Of a DNA stretch of 64,000 bases, positions 36,529-46,107 are shown one piece after another. The position numbers were made by a program, and so were the translations under genes. The stretch spans positions 62,001 to 126,000 of the forward strand of contig CAYWMD010000005.1 of NCBI GenBank assembly GCA_964458575.1, given 5' to 3'. A model generated the notes under the pieces. That model was not told the DNA's origin. It made no database searches and saw only the letters and a list, made by a program, of their open reading frames with translations. Within the stretch, counting starts at the first letter, position 1. The number at the start of each line of letters is the position of its first letter. The DNA is from CAYWMD01 sp964458575 (lineage in GTDB: Bacteria > Verrucomicrobiota > Verrucomicrobiia > Limisphaerales > JADLHS01).

Positions 36529-39500
36529 ATGAAAATCAAAACTCTCGCACGTACCACGGTCGCGCTGTTGACGGCGCTTGGCGGCCTGTTCTGTGTTCCC
36601 AAGGGTGTCTTGGCACAAGGCCCGGTTGAATTCATCCCGATCGGCTCGAACTATCGCTACCTCGACAATGGGTCGGACCAGGGAACAGCGTGGCGAGAGC
36701 TTTCATTCAACGATGCCGGCTGGTCCAACGGCGTGGCCCCGCTCGGCTACGGTCAAGCCAACTTGAACACGACCATCGGTTACGGCGGCAATGCCGCCAA
36801 TAAGTACATCACCGCCTATTTTCGGCACACCTTCACGACGCCGCAGAATTCCTCCGTTTCCAACCTTCTCGTGCGCGCACGTCGGGATGACGGCTGCTTC
36901 GTTTATCTCAACGGGCACGAAGTATTTCGCAGTAACATGTCCACCGGGTCGGTGAACTACCTCACCCTGGCGGCTTCGGAAGTCACAGGCGCCGATGAAA
37001 GCAACTATTTCAGCAGCTTTGTCTTCAGCACCGAATGGCTGGCCCCTGCCGGCAGCAACAACGTGCTGGCGGCGGAAGTGCATCTGGCCAGCCCGTCGAG
37101 TCCGGATCTCGTGGCCTGCTTGGAATTGACTGGCAACGCGACGTTGCCGACTTTGCTGCCCATCTCGCTGACCACTGGCTATTCTGCCATCGCCAACAAC
37201 TTCAATCGCGGCGGCAATACGTTGAGCGAACTGTTTCCCTCAGTGTTGGACGGTACCGAAATTTACAAATGGAATCCCGGCGGCCAGAATTATTCGCGCG
37301 CCATTTACGACGCCAATTCCGCCGGCTGGTTCGATACGAATGCCAGCCCGGCAAACCTTGTCCTTGGTCCCGGCGAAGCGGCCTGGCTTTACAGCCCGTT
37401 GGCGCAGAGCCTTTCCATGACCGGACAAGTCATGGTGGTGGGCTACGTCAACCGTCCCCCCGGTGGCGGCAGGCGCTTCGTCGGTGCCCGCCAGCCGATG
37501 GCGTCCACGTTTATTGAGATCACGGGATTCGCGCCCATCACAGGCGACAAAGTGGAGTTGTATGACGGCAGCTTCCCGACCATGCCCACGCAAGCCACCA
37601 GCACGCATTTCTTTAGCAACAGCGTCTGGAACCCAGCGCTTCCCTTGCTGCCGCCGGCCAAAGGCATGTTCGTGGATTTGGTGGCGGTGGGTTGTTTTGA
37701 CATTCAATCCCCGAGCAACCAGGTCGTGTCGTGTGGCCAGCCTTGGAGTTTCAGCCAGCCGGTTGTTTGGGACCTCTGTTGCAACACCAACCCGGTCTTG
37801 GTGGTCGTGAACAGCAATCTGGTTTCCTCCACCGCCTGCACGCAGATTTGGGAACGGACTTGGCAGATTAGCAGCACCTGCAGCAATGTGAGCACAGTTT
37901 GGCCGCAACGGCTAACCGTGGTGGATACAACACCACCGGTGTTCACCAATTGCCCGGGCAACCAGACCTACGCATGCGGCACCAATTGGGACTTCGCGCC
38001 AACGCCGGGCGTTTACGAGGCGTGCTGCCTCACCAACCCCATCACCACTTTCACCTGGACCAATCTCGGCTGTCCGTCCATCTACACCCGCATCTGGCAG
38101 GCGATGGATTGCTGCGGCAATATCGGCAGCTGCACCCAAGTGGTGACCGTGGTGGATACGACGCCGCCGTATTTTACTTACTGTCCGACCAACAAGAGCG
38201 TCCCATGCAATACGAACTGGACTTTCGATACGCCGGTCGCGTTCGACAGTTGCTGTTTGACCAACGTAAGCATCTTCGTGGTGGACACAGTGATAAGTTC
38301 GGTAACTCCACTCGTCGTCACCCGTACCTGGCGGGCCAGCGATTGCTGCGGCAATCTAAGCGGCTCGTGCAGCCAAACCGTCACGGCGACCAATTGTCCG
38401 CTTGATTGCATTGAAATTCACTGCCCGACAAATCCCATCATCAGGTATGCCTGTGGCTCGAACTGCGTTCCGGTGTATTTCAGCGTGTCGGCCAGCAACA
38501 AGTGCAACGCCAATGATATTCAATGGACGACCGATTGGCTGCCGAACCATTGCTTCCCGATTGGCACGAATCTGGTCACCGCGACCGCTTGGGGCAACGG
38601 CCAAACTCAGGAATGCAACTTCCTCGTTGTGGTCGCGAGTAACTGTCCGCCCGCGCTCACGTTGGGGGCCACGTTGTCCGCAGGGCAATGGCACTTGGGA
38701 TGGGGCCCGATCCTGGGTGAATTTGGCGTTCAGGTGATTCAGAATCTTGGAGGAAGCAATTCCGGCTGGATTCCCGTAAGCGGTTTGCCCATTGCCAAAT
38801 CGCTCAAACTCAATCAAAGCGGCAACACGGTTGAGCAGTTCGTTTCCGCGGACATACCGTTCACGCCAGGTGTTTCGCCGCCCAACAACTTTCTCCGCCT
38901 CTCGACCCATCCCGGCGTCGGCCAAATTTTCACCGGGCTGCCGACGGGGAACTTCAGCAATGCCCCCGCGCCCTTCCCGCTTGAGTTCAGGAAAATGGGC
39001 GGGGGTGCCGCGCAGATCGTAGATATCAACAATACACATGCCCTGCTCGTGGACGGCACGGGCCTTGAGATTCTAACGGCGAGCAACCGTTCCGAATGGC
39101 CGTATCTGTTGACGGGCGCGCCGAATTTCCACGAGCTGAATGTGGCGGTGATGTTCGCCTCGAGTAATGCCCAGCCCATGGAGCTGAAAGCCTTCGACGC
39201 GACGGGCCAGTTCGTAACCTCCACCCAAGTCAGCAATACCCTGTTTGCGAATGTGACGTTCTCGTCCAAGGGCTACCCGTTCGGGCGATTTGAATTCAAG
39301 ATGCCGGGCGGCGGCACTGGCGGCATACCCAGACTGGACATCATTCCGGACATCAGCGTCCCCTTCGCGCCGAATTGCACCGACCTGCGCGCTTATCCGC
39401 GCGGGCCGGTGCCGAATCCCTGGGTGCAACCGGGTTTCACGATCACGTCGAGCAACAGTCTGGGTCAGTTGGAAACCAACACTTACATCGAGGCCGGCCC

Positions 39501-39798
39501 CGAGGGCAACGGCTACCACGTGGAGTATTCAGCCCGGATCAAATTCGCCAACAACACCTGTTGCCGCAAAACTGAGATCCAACTGGCTCGCGCGTCAGCT
39601 TCCGTGGACGTGAAGGTGACGGCCTATGACGCTTCCGGCACGGTGATTCTGTGGGAGAAAACCCTCAGCGCCGACGATGGCAATCCAGCCGCGGTCCCAA
39701 TCCCGCCGACGACACAACCCATTTGCAGCATCGTGGTGCGGGCGCCCAATGGTCAGACCCGCATCCTGAGCGTTTGCTGTCTGCCGACGACGAATTGA
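36529..39798 (+). CDS. giant secreted HYR-like cysteine-rich surface protein
   Basis: The ATG at 36529 begins MKIKTLARTTVALLTALGG, a signal peptide. The protein has about 1,089 residues. Residues 15-200 resemble the lamin-tail-associated beta-sandwich of exported giants (TAYFRHTFTTPQN, VRARRDDGCFVYLNGHEVF). Around residues 395-620 are cysteine-rich HYR-like repeats: TVVDTTPPVFTNCPGNQTYA and DTTPPYFTYCPTNK, with DCCGNIGSCTQVV-type centres. Many Cys suggest disulfides outside the cytoplasm. A long C-terminal region with no recognised domain follows, including FYRL-like NNFLRLSTHPG. It is probably an adhesin. It lies 66 bp after the propeller giant, so the two may be cotranscribed. Confidence 0.82.
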   Translation: MKIKTLARTTVALLTALGGLFCVPKGVLAQGPVEFIPIGSNYRYLDNGSDQGTAWRELSFNDAGWSNGVAPLGYGQANLNTTIGYGGNAANKYITAYFRHTFTTPQNSSVSNLLVRARRDDGCFVYLNGHEVFRSNMSTGSVNYLTLAASEVTGADESNYFSSFVFSTEWLAPAGSNNVLAAEVHLASPSSPDLVACLELTGNATLPTLLPISLTTGYSAIANNFNRGGNTLSELFPSVLDGTEIYKWNPGGQNYSRAIYDANSAGWFDTNASPANLVLGPGEAAWLYSPLAQSLSMTGQVMVVGYVNRPPGGGRRFVGARQPMASTFIEITGFAPITGDKVELYDGSFPTMPTQATSTHFFSNSVWNPALPLLPPAKGMFVDLVAVGCFDIQSPSNQVVSCGQPWSFSQPVVWDLCCNTNPVLVVVNSNLVSSTACTQIWERTWQISSTCSNVSTVWPQRLTVVDTTPPVFTNCPGNQTYACGTNWDFAPTPGVYEACCLTNPITTFTWTNLGCPSIYTRIWQAMDCCGNIGSCTQVVTVVDTTPPYFTYCPTNKSVPCNTNWTFDTPVAFDSCCLTNVSIFVVDTVISSVTPLVVTRTWRASDCCGNLSGSCSQTVTATNCPLDCIEIHCPTNPIIRYACGSNCVPVYFSVSASNKCNANDIQWTTDWLPNHCFPIGTNLVTATAWGNGQTQECNFLVVVASNCPPALTLGATLSAGQWHLGWGPILGEFGVQVIQNLGGSNSGWIPVSGLPIAKSLKLNQSGNTVEQFVSADIPFTPGVSPPNNFLRLSTHPGVGQIFTGLPTGNFSNAPAPFPLEFRKMGGGAAQIVDINNTHALLVDGTGLEILTASNRSEWPYLLTGAPNFHELNVAVMFASSNAQPMELKAFDATGQFVTSTQVSNTLFANVTFSSKGYPFGRFEFKMPGGGTGGIPRLDIIPDISVPFAPNCTDLRAYPRGPVPNPWVQPGFTITSSNSLGQLETNTYIEAGPEGNGYHVEYSARIKFANNTCCRKTEIQLARASASVDVKVTAYDASGTVILWEKTLSADDGNPAAVPIPPTTQPICSIVVRAPNGQTRILSVCCLPTTN

Positions 39799-39848
39799 TT
39801 TCTGATCAATGAAGCCCCTGACCTGGCGGGGACGCGGGTGGAGAGTTT

Positions 39849-40008
39849 GTCTCAAAACCACCGGTCAGCGATATTTTTCTCCCTCTCCTCCGTTGGATGG
39901 AGGAGAGGGGCGGGGAGAGGAGACGCTTTTTGTTCAGAATTCCCCTCTCCTCGGTCCTCTCCCCATTCGTACCTCATGGGGAGCGGAAGTCGCCACTGGG
40001 TTTGAGAC
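39849..40008. repeat. nested palindromic element between convergent genes
   Basis: Outer inverted arms GTCTCAAAACC (39849-39859) and GGGTTTGAGAC (39998-40008) differ at one position. Inside is a perfect 11-bp stem, CCCTCTCCTCC (39881-39891) with GGAGGAGAGGG (39899-39909) and a 7-base loop, plus further CCTCTCC repeats. It lies between convergent genes, so it may also help end transcription. Confidence 0.7.
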
Positions 40009-40075
40009 AGTCTCGTGGAACGCTCCCTACCAAAGGAGTGAGGCGACGTTCAGGTGAAGAATTGTGTGCTGCGCA

Positions 40076-40972
40076 CTACCGCGCCGCGCCCACCTCGTTG
40101 CGCAACACGCCTACGCCCTCGATTTCCACCTCCACCGTGTCGCCGGATTTCATTGCGGAGGTCTGGCCGGGCGTGCCGGTGTAGATCAGGTCGCCCGGCT
40201 CCAACGTCACATACTGGCTGGCATGGCTGACGAGCGCCGCCACGTTTTGCGCCATCTGGCTCGTGCGTTCCTTTTGCACGACCTGACCATTTACGCGCGT
40301 CTCCAATTGCAAGTCATCGTAGTTCAACCCCGAAACGATGAACGGACCGCACGGGCCGAACGTGTCCGTGCCTTTCGCGCGCCACCATTGAATGTCGTTT
40401 TTCTGCCAATCACGGGCGCTCACGTCGTTGCCGCACGTCACACCCAGTACATGGTCGAGCGCCTTCTCCTTGGAAACCTTGCTCGCCTGTTTGCCGATGA
40501 CGATGACCAGTTCGCCCTCAAAATGAACCGGATCGCCATCCGATGGGAGAACGATATTTTCGCCGTTGGCAATCAGGCAGGAAGATGGCTTGAAAAAGAA
40601 CTGCGGGACTTCGGGCAGCGGACGCGATGGCGTCGTGCCCAAGTGACTTTTGTAGTTCAACGCGGCCGCGAGCACGGTTTTGGGCTGGGTGGGCACGAGC
40701 AACTTCACTTCCGCGAGCGGGAAAGTCTTGCGCGTCCGCTTCCAACCTTTGAATGGATCGCCTGTGACCCGCCGGATATGGTCGCCTTCCACCAGACCAT
40801 AGCTGATTTCGTCTCCGGCCTGAAAGCGTGCCCATTTGATGATCTTGGAGTCGCTCCCGCCGGCGGCGACGCACGGATTGGGCTGGACGAGCAGGATCGC
40901 AAGCATCAGCCCAGCAAGATCAATGGCTATGGAGAACATCCGATGAGGAAGGCAGGGGAATAGTCGGTTCAT
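40076..40972 (-). CDS. fumarylacetoacetate hydrolase-family protein with N-terminal signal
   Basis: A 298-residue protein. Its start at 40972 overlaps the upstream stop as ATGA. The core reads LAAALNYKSHLGTTPSRPLP, then the metal-binding E-x-E of HFEGELVIVIGK and the D of GNDVSARDWQ, the hallmarks of the FAH fold, which cleaves or decarboxylates beta-diketo acids and related compounds. The N-terminal 38 residues (SIAIDLAGLMLAILLVQPNP) look like a signal peptide or anchor, which is odd for a normally cytosolic family. Either it is exported or a later start is used. The operon partners are a TatD-like hydrolase and a small protein. The substrate is unknown. Confidence 0.82.
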   Translation of the reverse strand: MNRLFPCLPHRMFSIAIDLAGLMLAILLVQPNPCVAAGGSDSKIIKWARFQAGDEISYGLVEGDHIRRVTGDPFKGWKRTRKTFPLAEVKLLVPTQPKTVLAAALNYKSHLGTTPSRPLPEVPQFFFKPSSCLIANGENIVLPSDGDPVHFEGELVIVIGKQASKVSKEKALDHVLGVTCGNDVSARDWQKNDIQWWRAKGTDTFGPCGPFIVSGLNYDDLQLETRVNGQVVQKERTSQMAQNVAALVSHASQYVTLEPGDLIYTGTPGQTSAMKSGDTVEVEIEGVGVLRNEVGAAR

Positions 40973-41778
40973 AGCGAAGTCAATTTGAAATTGGAACACT
41001 GGCTCAAAAACTTTCGCGGGTTATGATACACCACCTTTTCAATCGCCGCGGCGCGGTGGCCACGCTTCTTCATCTCCATCGCGGTTTTGGGTACCGCCAA
41101 CGGGTCGCTAATGCCCCAATCGCACGCACTATTCATCCAGAGACGCTCGTTGCCGTAGGTTTCGAGGATGTCAATCGCGCGGGCGGGGGAGCACTTCGTT
41201 TCCGGGTAAAGCGTGATGCCCGCCCAATGGCCGCGATCAAGCACCAGCTTCACCGTATGTTCCTCCACGTGGTCAATAATGACCCGCTCGGGTCGGATGC
41301 GTCGGTCGCTCTTGAGCACGTCAAGGATGAGGCGCGTGCCTTTGAGCTTGTCTTCAAGGTGCGGCGTGTGGACGAGAATGAGTTGCTTGTGCCGCGCCGC
41401 GAGGTCCACGTGCATTTCCAGCACCTTGAGTTCGTTCCGGGAATTCTTGTTCAAACCGATTTCGCCAATGCCCAGCACATTGGGCTGGTTGAGAAATTGT
41501 GGAATCAGGGCGATGACCTCCGAAGCCAGCTTCACGTCCTCGGATTCCTTGGGGTTGATGCAGAGCCACGAAAAGTGTTTCAGGCCGAACTTCGCTGCGC
41601 GCTTCGGCTCGTGCTCGGTGAGCTGGCAGAAGTAATCGTAGAAGCCCGCCGGTGAACTGCGATCAAATCCCGCCCAGAACGCCGGTTCACAAATCGCTTC
41701 ACAGCCGGCCAGTGCCATGCGTTCATAGTCGTCCGTGACACGACTGACCATGTGGGCGTGGGGTTCGATGTATTTCAT
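40969..41778 (-). CDS. TatD-like metal-dependent hydrolase, EboB-like
   Basis: A 269-residue amidohydrolase-fold enzyme. The opening MKYIEPHAHMVSRVTDDYE carries the H-x-H metal site (HAH). GIGEIGLNKNS holds the carboxylate ligand, VHTPHLEDK further His ligands, and SACDWGISDP the final Asp. The opening HxHMxSRxTDDYE resembles EboB of the eustigmatophyte-type ebo clusters more than the DNase TatD itself. No other ebo genes (UbiA-type prenyltransferase, sugar phosphate cyclase) are visible here. It is the middle gene of a minus-strand operon: 94 bp after the small gene, and overlapping the FAH-family gene by 4 bp. Confidence 0.82.
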   Translation of the reverse strand: MKYIEPHAHMVSRVTDDYERMALAGCEAICEPAFWAGFDRSSPAGFYDYFCQLTEHEPKRAAKFGLKHFSWLCINPKESEDVKLASEVIALIPQFLNQPNVLGIGEIGLNKNSRNELKVLEMHVDLAARHKQLILVHTPHLEDKLKGTRLILDVLKSDRRIRPERVIIDHVEEHTVKLVLDRGHWAGITLYPETKCSPARAIDILETYGNERLWMNSACDWGISDPLAVPKTAMEMKKRGHRAAAIEKVVYHNPRKFLSQCSNFKLTSL

Positions 41779-41872
41779 GGAGGCTAAGGCGCTGTGGCGG
41801 AAGGGTTCTGAATCGTAATCTCGCTCTTAATCTTAATTCTAATCCGTGGTGCGCATTGCGTGTTGCGTGAAC

Positions 41873-42139
41873 TCAGTTCCGCCGCGGGCACGCGCCACAA
41901 GCGGCTTTCGTCGTGGCGGTGGCGATTGGCTTCGTTGTTGGGTCGCTGAAAGTGACCAAAACGCTTTTGGCTCGCTCTCTCTTTGCTTCGTTCAATTGCC
42001 GTGCGGCTCTGCGGAACGCCTTCAACCGAAAATCATCCTTGCCCGTCGCCCGCTCCACCCGGTCGAGAAATGCCGCGATTTCGATGAGTTTGTGCCGGGC
42101 GTCCAGATAATACAGGTCGAGAACTTGTTGGCGCGTCAT
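41873..42139 (-). CDS. small helical protein, first gene of the TatD/FAH operon
   Basis: An 88-residue protein (MTRQQVLDLYYLDARHKLIE, then AAFLDRVERATGKDDFRLKA). It is rich in charged residues and helical, and ends with two Cys (ACGACPRRN). Its position just upstream of the EboB-like gene, and its coding character, support a real gene. I cannot name the family. It is divergent from the FAD/Fe-S oxidase, whose start lies 129 bp away on the other strand, so the two share an upstream region at 42140-42268. Confidence 0.65.
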   Translation of the reverse strand: MTRQQVLDLYYLDARHKLIEIAAFLDRVERATGKDDFRLKAFRRAARQLNEAKRERAKSVLVTFSDPTTKPIATATTKAACGACPRRN

Positions 42140-42268
42140 ACGTTGGAGCGTTACTGCTGCGTCATTCGTAAATCCAAAAACGCGGGTCGTAAATCAAAAT
42201 CTCCGTTCGGTCGCCAATGTCGTTGTCATCGGTCACGGTCGCCTCTATGCTGCCGGCACGCGCATCGC

Positions 42269-45097
42269 ATGACGCCGACGCAACAACACGCCACGCTGGC
42301 GGCCGCGAATTGTCAGATGGCTTTCGACAATCTGACGCGCCAGATTTATGCCACGGATGCGTCGCACTACCAGATCGAGCCCCTGGCGGTCGCATTCCCG
42401 CGGGATGCCACACAGGCCAGTGCGGTGATTCAGGCCGCGGGGCAGGCCGGCGTCTCCATCATTCCCCGCGGCGCGGGCACGAGCCTCACCGGCGGCGCCA
42501 TTGGCGAGGGTGTCGTCATGGATTTGTCCCGATACAACCGGCAGATCAGCGACTTCAATCCCGAGCAACGAACCGTACGCGTCGGTGCTGGCGTGATCCT
42601 GGATCAACTCAATGACTATCTGCGCCCCGAGGGATTCTTTTTTGCCCCGGACGTGGCGACCGGGTCGCGCGCAACTGTCGGCGGGATGATCGCCAACAAT
42701 TCGTCAGGCGCGCGGGCTTTGATCTATGGGACGACGGCCGACCATCTCGTGGAATTGGAGATCGTCCTGGGTGATGGGCGTGTGGTGATGATCGGACCGG
42801 GCCAGGACTTGTTGAAGCACCAGCGTGATTTGCTCGAGAACATGGCGATGTTCAACGAACTGCAAATTGCGGAGCGTTTCCCGCCGGGGCTCGTGAAGCG
42901 CTGGCCCGGTTATGCGTTGGACCGCGTGCTGCGCGAGCCCGCGAATCTGGTCAATGTCCTCGCCGGCAGCGAAGGCACGCTGGCCGTCATCACTTCCGCG
43001 GTGGTAAAACTCGTCCCCACGCCGGATGAAATCGGGCTGGGGTTGATTTTCTTCGATTCCGTGGCCGAAGCCATGCAGGCGACCCAGGAATTGTTGGATT
43101 TAAAGCCCGCGGCGATTGAGCACATGGATCAGGTGTTGTTGAACCAGAGCGCCGGAAAACGGGAGTTTCAGGTCGTGCGCGATTTGCTGGATTTGGACGC
43201 GCGCCCATGCCAATCGGTGCTGGCCGTCGAGTTCTACGGCGACGTGGAGGTCCGGTTGGCCGCGTTGCAGGCAAAGTCCGTGGGAACGCGAAAAAAAATC
43301 CTCCAGACGCTCGCAGAGATCAACCAAGTCTGGACGTTGCGGAAAGCCGGGCTGTCGTTGCTCACCAGCCGCAAGGGGGCGGCCAAACCAGTCACCTGCA
43401 TCGAGGATTGCGCCGTCCGGCCCAAGGACCTGCCCGCGTATTACGGCGGATTGGAGGGCATCATCCAGCGGCTCGGGCTGGAGGCTTCCTACTACGGTCA
43501 CGCCGCGGGCGGACTTCTGCATGTCCGGCCCGTGCTTGATCTTCATTCGGCCGAGGACTTGAAAAAGTTCCGGCAGGTGACGGAAGAAGTCGCCGCTTTG
43601 GTGAAGCAATTCAAAGGCTCGTTTTGCTCCGAGCACGGGGTCGGGCTGGGGCGCACGGAATTTCTCAAGGACCAGGTGGGCGATGACCTTTACCTGCTGA
43701 TGCGCCAGATCAAGAAGTCCTTCGACCCGCACAACATTTTCAACCCGGGCAAGCTAATAGACGACGGACGCTACAAGCTGGATTCGCATTTGCGCCTGGG
43801 CGTGGGGCACGAATTGAAGCTGCCGTTCGAGCCGGTGCTGGCGTTTGCGGCGCGGGACGAATCGTTCGTGCGCAACCTCGAACAGTGCAACGGCTGTGGT
43901 GGTTGCCGCAAGGCGGAGCCGACCATGTGCCCAACGTTCATCGCGACCGGCGAGGAGTTCATGTCCACGCGTGGTCGCGCGAATGCGATACGCGCCGCGC
44001 TGGAATTAAGGGGACTCAAGCGTGGCGACCCCTTGCGTTCAGAAGAACTCGAAGCTGTGTTGAGCAACTGCCTATCCTGCAAGGCCTGCATCAGCGAGTG
44101 TCCTTCGAATGTCAATCTGCCCCTGCTGAAGGCGGAATTGCAGTTCGCCCGCATCCGCCGGCATGGGTTGTCATTGCGTGAACGGTTGTTCAGCTCGGCG
44201 GACCCATTGGGGCGCATGGGTTGCGCCCTCCGGCCGCTGGCCAACGCGCTGTTGGACTCCGTGTTGTTCCGAACGTTGCTGGCGCGCGTAGCGGGCATTT
44301 CCGCCGAGCGGCCCTTGCCGCGTTACGCCCGGCAACGCTTCGACCGCTGGTTTGCCAGACGCACCGCTCAAAATGTCCCGACCCGAGGCCGCGTGATTTT
44401 GTGGGACGACACCTTCGTGCGCTACCATGAGCCGCAGATCGGCGTCGCGGCGGTGAAGGTGCTCGAGAAAGCCGGTTTTGAAGTCGTGCTGCCCACAGAA
44501 CGGAAATGCTGCGGCCGGCCGGCGTTCAGCCAGGCGAATCTCGCGGAAGCGCGTCGCCTCGGCGCGCATAACCTCGCCATGTTCAATCAGGACGTGGACA
44601 ACGCGCCGATCATCTTTCTCGAACCTTCCTGCTACTCGATGTTCATCGAGGATTATCGCGAGATGAAATTGCCGAACGCAGAGCGCATCGCCGCCCGGTG
44701 TTTCCTGCTGGGCGAGATGCTGGACGATTTGCTGCGCCATGACCCGGGGGCGTTGCGTTTTGCGCCGGGACCGGCCAACGTCGCCATTCACGTCCATTGC
44801 CACGCCCGGGCGCTGACCGATTCCTCCTACATGCACCGGCTGGCGGCGCGCATGCCGGATCGGAAGGTGATCTATCTGGATACGGGTTGCTGTGGCATGG
44901 CCGGGGCCTTCGGATTGATGGAGGAGAAATACGGACTGTCGCTCGAAGTCGCGAAACCGCTTGTGGAAAAGATCCGCGCCCTGCCTTACGGCACGAACGT
45001 GGTGGCCTCGGGCGCGAGCTGCCGGCAGCAGATCAACCATCTCACGTCCGTTCGCGCGCGGCACATGGCCGAGGTCATCGCGGAGGCGCTGGAGTAG
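42269..45097 (+). CDS. FAD-linked oxidase fused to 4Fe-4S and CCG domains (GlcD/GlpC-like)
   Basis: The start ATG at 42269 (MTPTQQHATLAAANC) gives 942 residues; the longer upstream frame is not protein-like. Residues 30-450 are a GlcD-type FAD-binding domain (IIPRGAGTSLTGGAIGEGV, GSRATVGGMIANNSSGARA). Near residue 540 come two 4Fe-4S motifs (CNGCGGCRKAEPTMCP and CLSCKACISECP). The rest has paired CCG domains (KCCGRPAFSQ, DTGCCGMAGAFG). Such fusions oxidise 2-hydroxy acids such as D-lactate or glycolate and pass electrons to the membrane quinone pool. The precise substrate cannot be read here. Confidence 0.92.
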   Translation: MTPTQQHATLAAANCQMAFDNLTRQIYATDASHYQIEPLAVAFPRDATQASAVIQAAGQAGVSIIPRGAGTSLTGGAIGEGVVMDLSRYNRQISDFNPEQRTVRVGAGVILDQLNDYLRPEGFFFAPDVATGSRATVGGMIANNSSGARALIYGTTADHLVELEIVLGDGRVVMIGPGQDLLKHQRDLLENMAMFNELQIAERFPPGLVKRWPGYALDRVLREPANLVNVLAGSEGTLAVITSAVVKLVPTPDEIGLGLIFFDSVAEAMQATQELLDLKPAAIEHMDQVLLNQSAGKREFQVVRDLLDLDARPCQSVLAVEFYGDVEVRLAALQAKSVGTRKKILQTLAEINQVWTLRKAGLSLLTSRKGAAKPVTCIEDCAVRPKDLPAYYGGLEGIIQRLGLEASYYGHAAGGLLHVRPVLDLHSAEDLKKFRQVTEEVAALVKQFKGSFCSEHGVGLGRTEFLKDQVGDDLYLLMRQIKKSFDPHNIFNPGKLIDDGRYKLDSHLRLGVGHELKLPFEPVLAFAARDESFVRNLEQCNGCGGCRKAEPTMCPTFIATGEEFMSTRGRANAIRAALELRGLKRGDPLRSEELEAVLSNCLSCKACISECPSNVNLPLLKAELQFARIRRHGLSLRERLFSSADPLGRMGCALRPLANALLDSVLFRTLLARVAGISAERPLPRYARQRFDRWFARRTAQNVPTRGRVILWDDTFVRYHEPQIGVAAVKVLEKAGFEVVLPTERKCCGRPAFSQANLAEARRLGAHNLAMFNQDVDNAPIIFLEPSCYSMFIEDYREMKLPNAERIAARCFLLGEMLDDLLRHDPGALRFAPGPANVAIHVHCHARALTDSSYMHRLAARMPDRKVIYLDTGCCGMAGAFGLMEEKYGLSLEVAKPLVEKIRALPYGTNVVASGASCRQQINHLTSVRARHMAEVIAEALE

Positions 45098-45105
45098 AAA
45101 CTGGA

Positions 45106-45200
45106 GAACATTCAGCGCTCAACATTCAACCTCCAACACCCAGTGGCGCTGGCCGCGGATCGTTCGATGTTGGGCATTGAAGGTTGATTGTTCGATGTTC
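45106..45200. repeat. imperfect palindrome between convergent genes
   Basis: 33-bp arms at 45106-45138 (GAACATTCAGCGCTCAACAT...) and 45168-45200 (...TTGTTCGATGTTC) match at 24 of 33 positions. It sits exactly between the oxidase stop (45097) and the TatD stop (45207), where a bidirectional terminator-like structure would be useful. Confidence 0.6.
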
Positions 45201-45206
45201 TTCACC

Positions 45207-46022
45207 TCATGTGACCCCAATCCTGGGGAAAAAAGCATGCGCGGTGTCACACGTCGCCTTGCTCAATTCCTCCAGCGAACAACCTTTGACCCTGGCGATC
45301 ATTTCAGAGATTTCCTTCACATACGCCGGCTCGCAGCGCTTGCCGCGATACGGCATGGGCGCGAGGTAGGGGCAGTCGGTTTCCAACATGAATCGGTTCA
45401 GCGGCGTTGCGGCCGCCGTGTCGCGCACATTTTGACCGTTCTTGAACGTGATGATGCCGGTGAAACTTACGAGTGAATTCATCGCCAGAATCCGGCGCAT
45501 CGTGGCTGCGTCATTTGCGAAGCAGTGGAACTGTCCGCGTACGCGTCCGGCGAAGGGCGCAAGCCGGTTCAGCGTGTCTTCAACGGCCTCGCGTTGATGG
45601 ATGACGCAGTTCAATCCCGTCTCGGCCGCGACTTCCAGATGTTGCTGAAATAGGTCCCCCTGCCGTTGTTTGTACGGCTCGTCATCCGCCGGACGGCCGC
45701 CTTCCTGCGAGCTGGGCAAGCGATGATAATCCAAGCCGGTCTCGCCCAGGGCGACCACCTTGGGATGCTTCACCAATTCGCGCAGGGCCGGGCGGAGGTC
45801 GGCCGGCGCCGCGGTGACATGAGATGGGTGCCAGCCAACCACCGCGTAAACGCAGGGGAAACGTTCGGTGAGCTTGACCGCGCGGGTGCTGCTTTCCAGG
45901 TCCGTGCCGATGGAAATGAGTTTGGTGATGCCGGCCGCCCGGGCGCGCTCGATCACCTGCGGCAGGTCGGCCTCGAAATCCGGATAATCGAGATGCGCGT
46001 GGGTGTCAAAGAAGTCTGGCAT
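45207..46022 (-). CDS. TatD family deoxyribonuclease (YcfH-like)
   Basis: A 271-residue metal-dependent hydrolase in the TIM-barrel TatD family. It begins MPDFFDTHAHLDYPDFEAD with the H-x-H site. LGETGLDYHRLP carries the Glu ligand, NCVIHQREAVED and GQFHCFAND the next His residues, and ETDCPYLAPMPYRGKRCEP the last Asp. That last motif is diagnostic of TatD/YcfH enzymes, which remove 3'-ends of DNA and act in repair. Length and motif order fit well. It is a single gene, convergent with the oxidase and divergent from the TIM-barrel gene at 46108. Confidence 0.92.
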   Translation of the reverse strand: MPDFFDTHAHLDYPDFEADLPQVIERARAAGITKLISIGTDLESSTRAVKLTERFPCVYAVVGWHPSHVTAAPADLRPALRELVKHPKVVALGETGLDYHRLPSSQEGGRPADDEPYKQRQGDLFQQHLEVAAETGLNCVIHQREAVEDTLNRLAPFAGRVRGQFHCFANDAATMRRILAMNSLVSFTGIITFKNGQNVRDTAAATPLNRFMLETDCPYLAPMPYRGKRCEPAYVKEISEMIARVKGCSLEELSKATCDTAHAFFPRIGVT

Positions 46023-46107
46023 GGAAGTTTAAGTTTTCCGTGTTGCTTTATTTTTTTGCCGCCATTATCTCTTGTCCCGTCGGACGAACAAACAACTTTT
46101 TATTCTT

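Noticed and set aside
41846..42268. N-terminal extension of the FAD/Fe-S oxidase
   Set aside because: The extension overlaps the minus-strand small gene, lacks protein character, and the ATG at 42269 starts the conserved domain.
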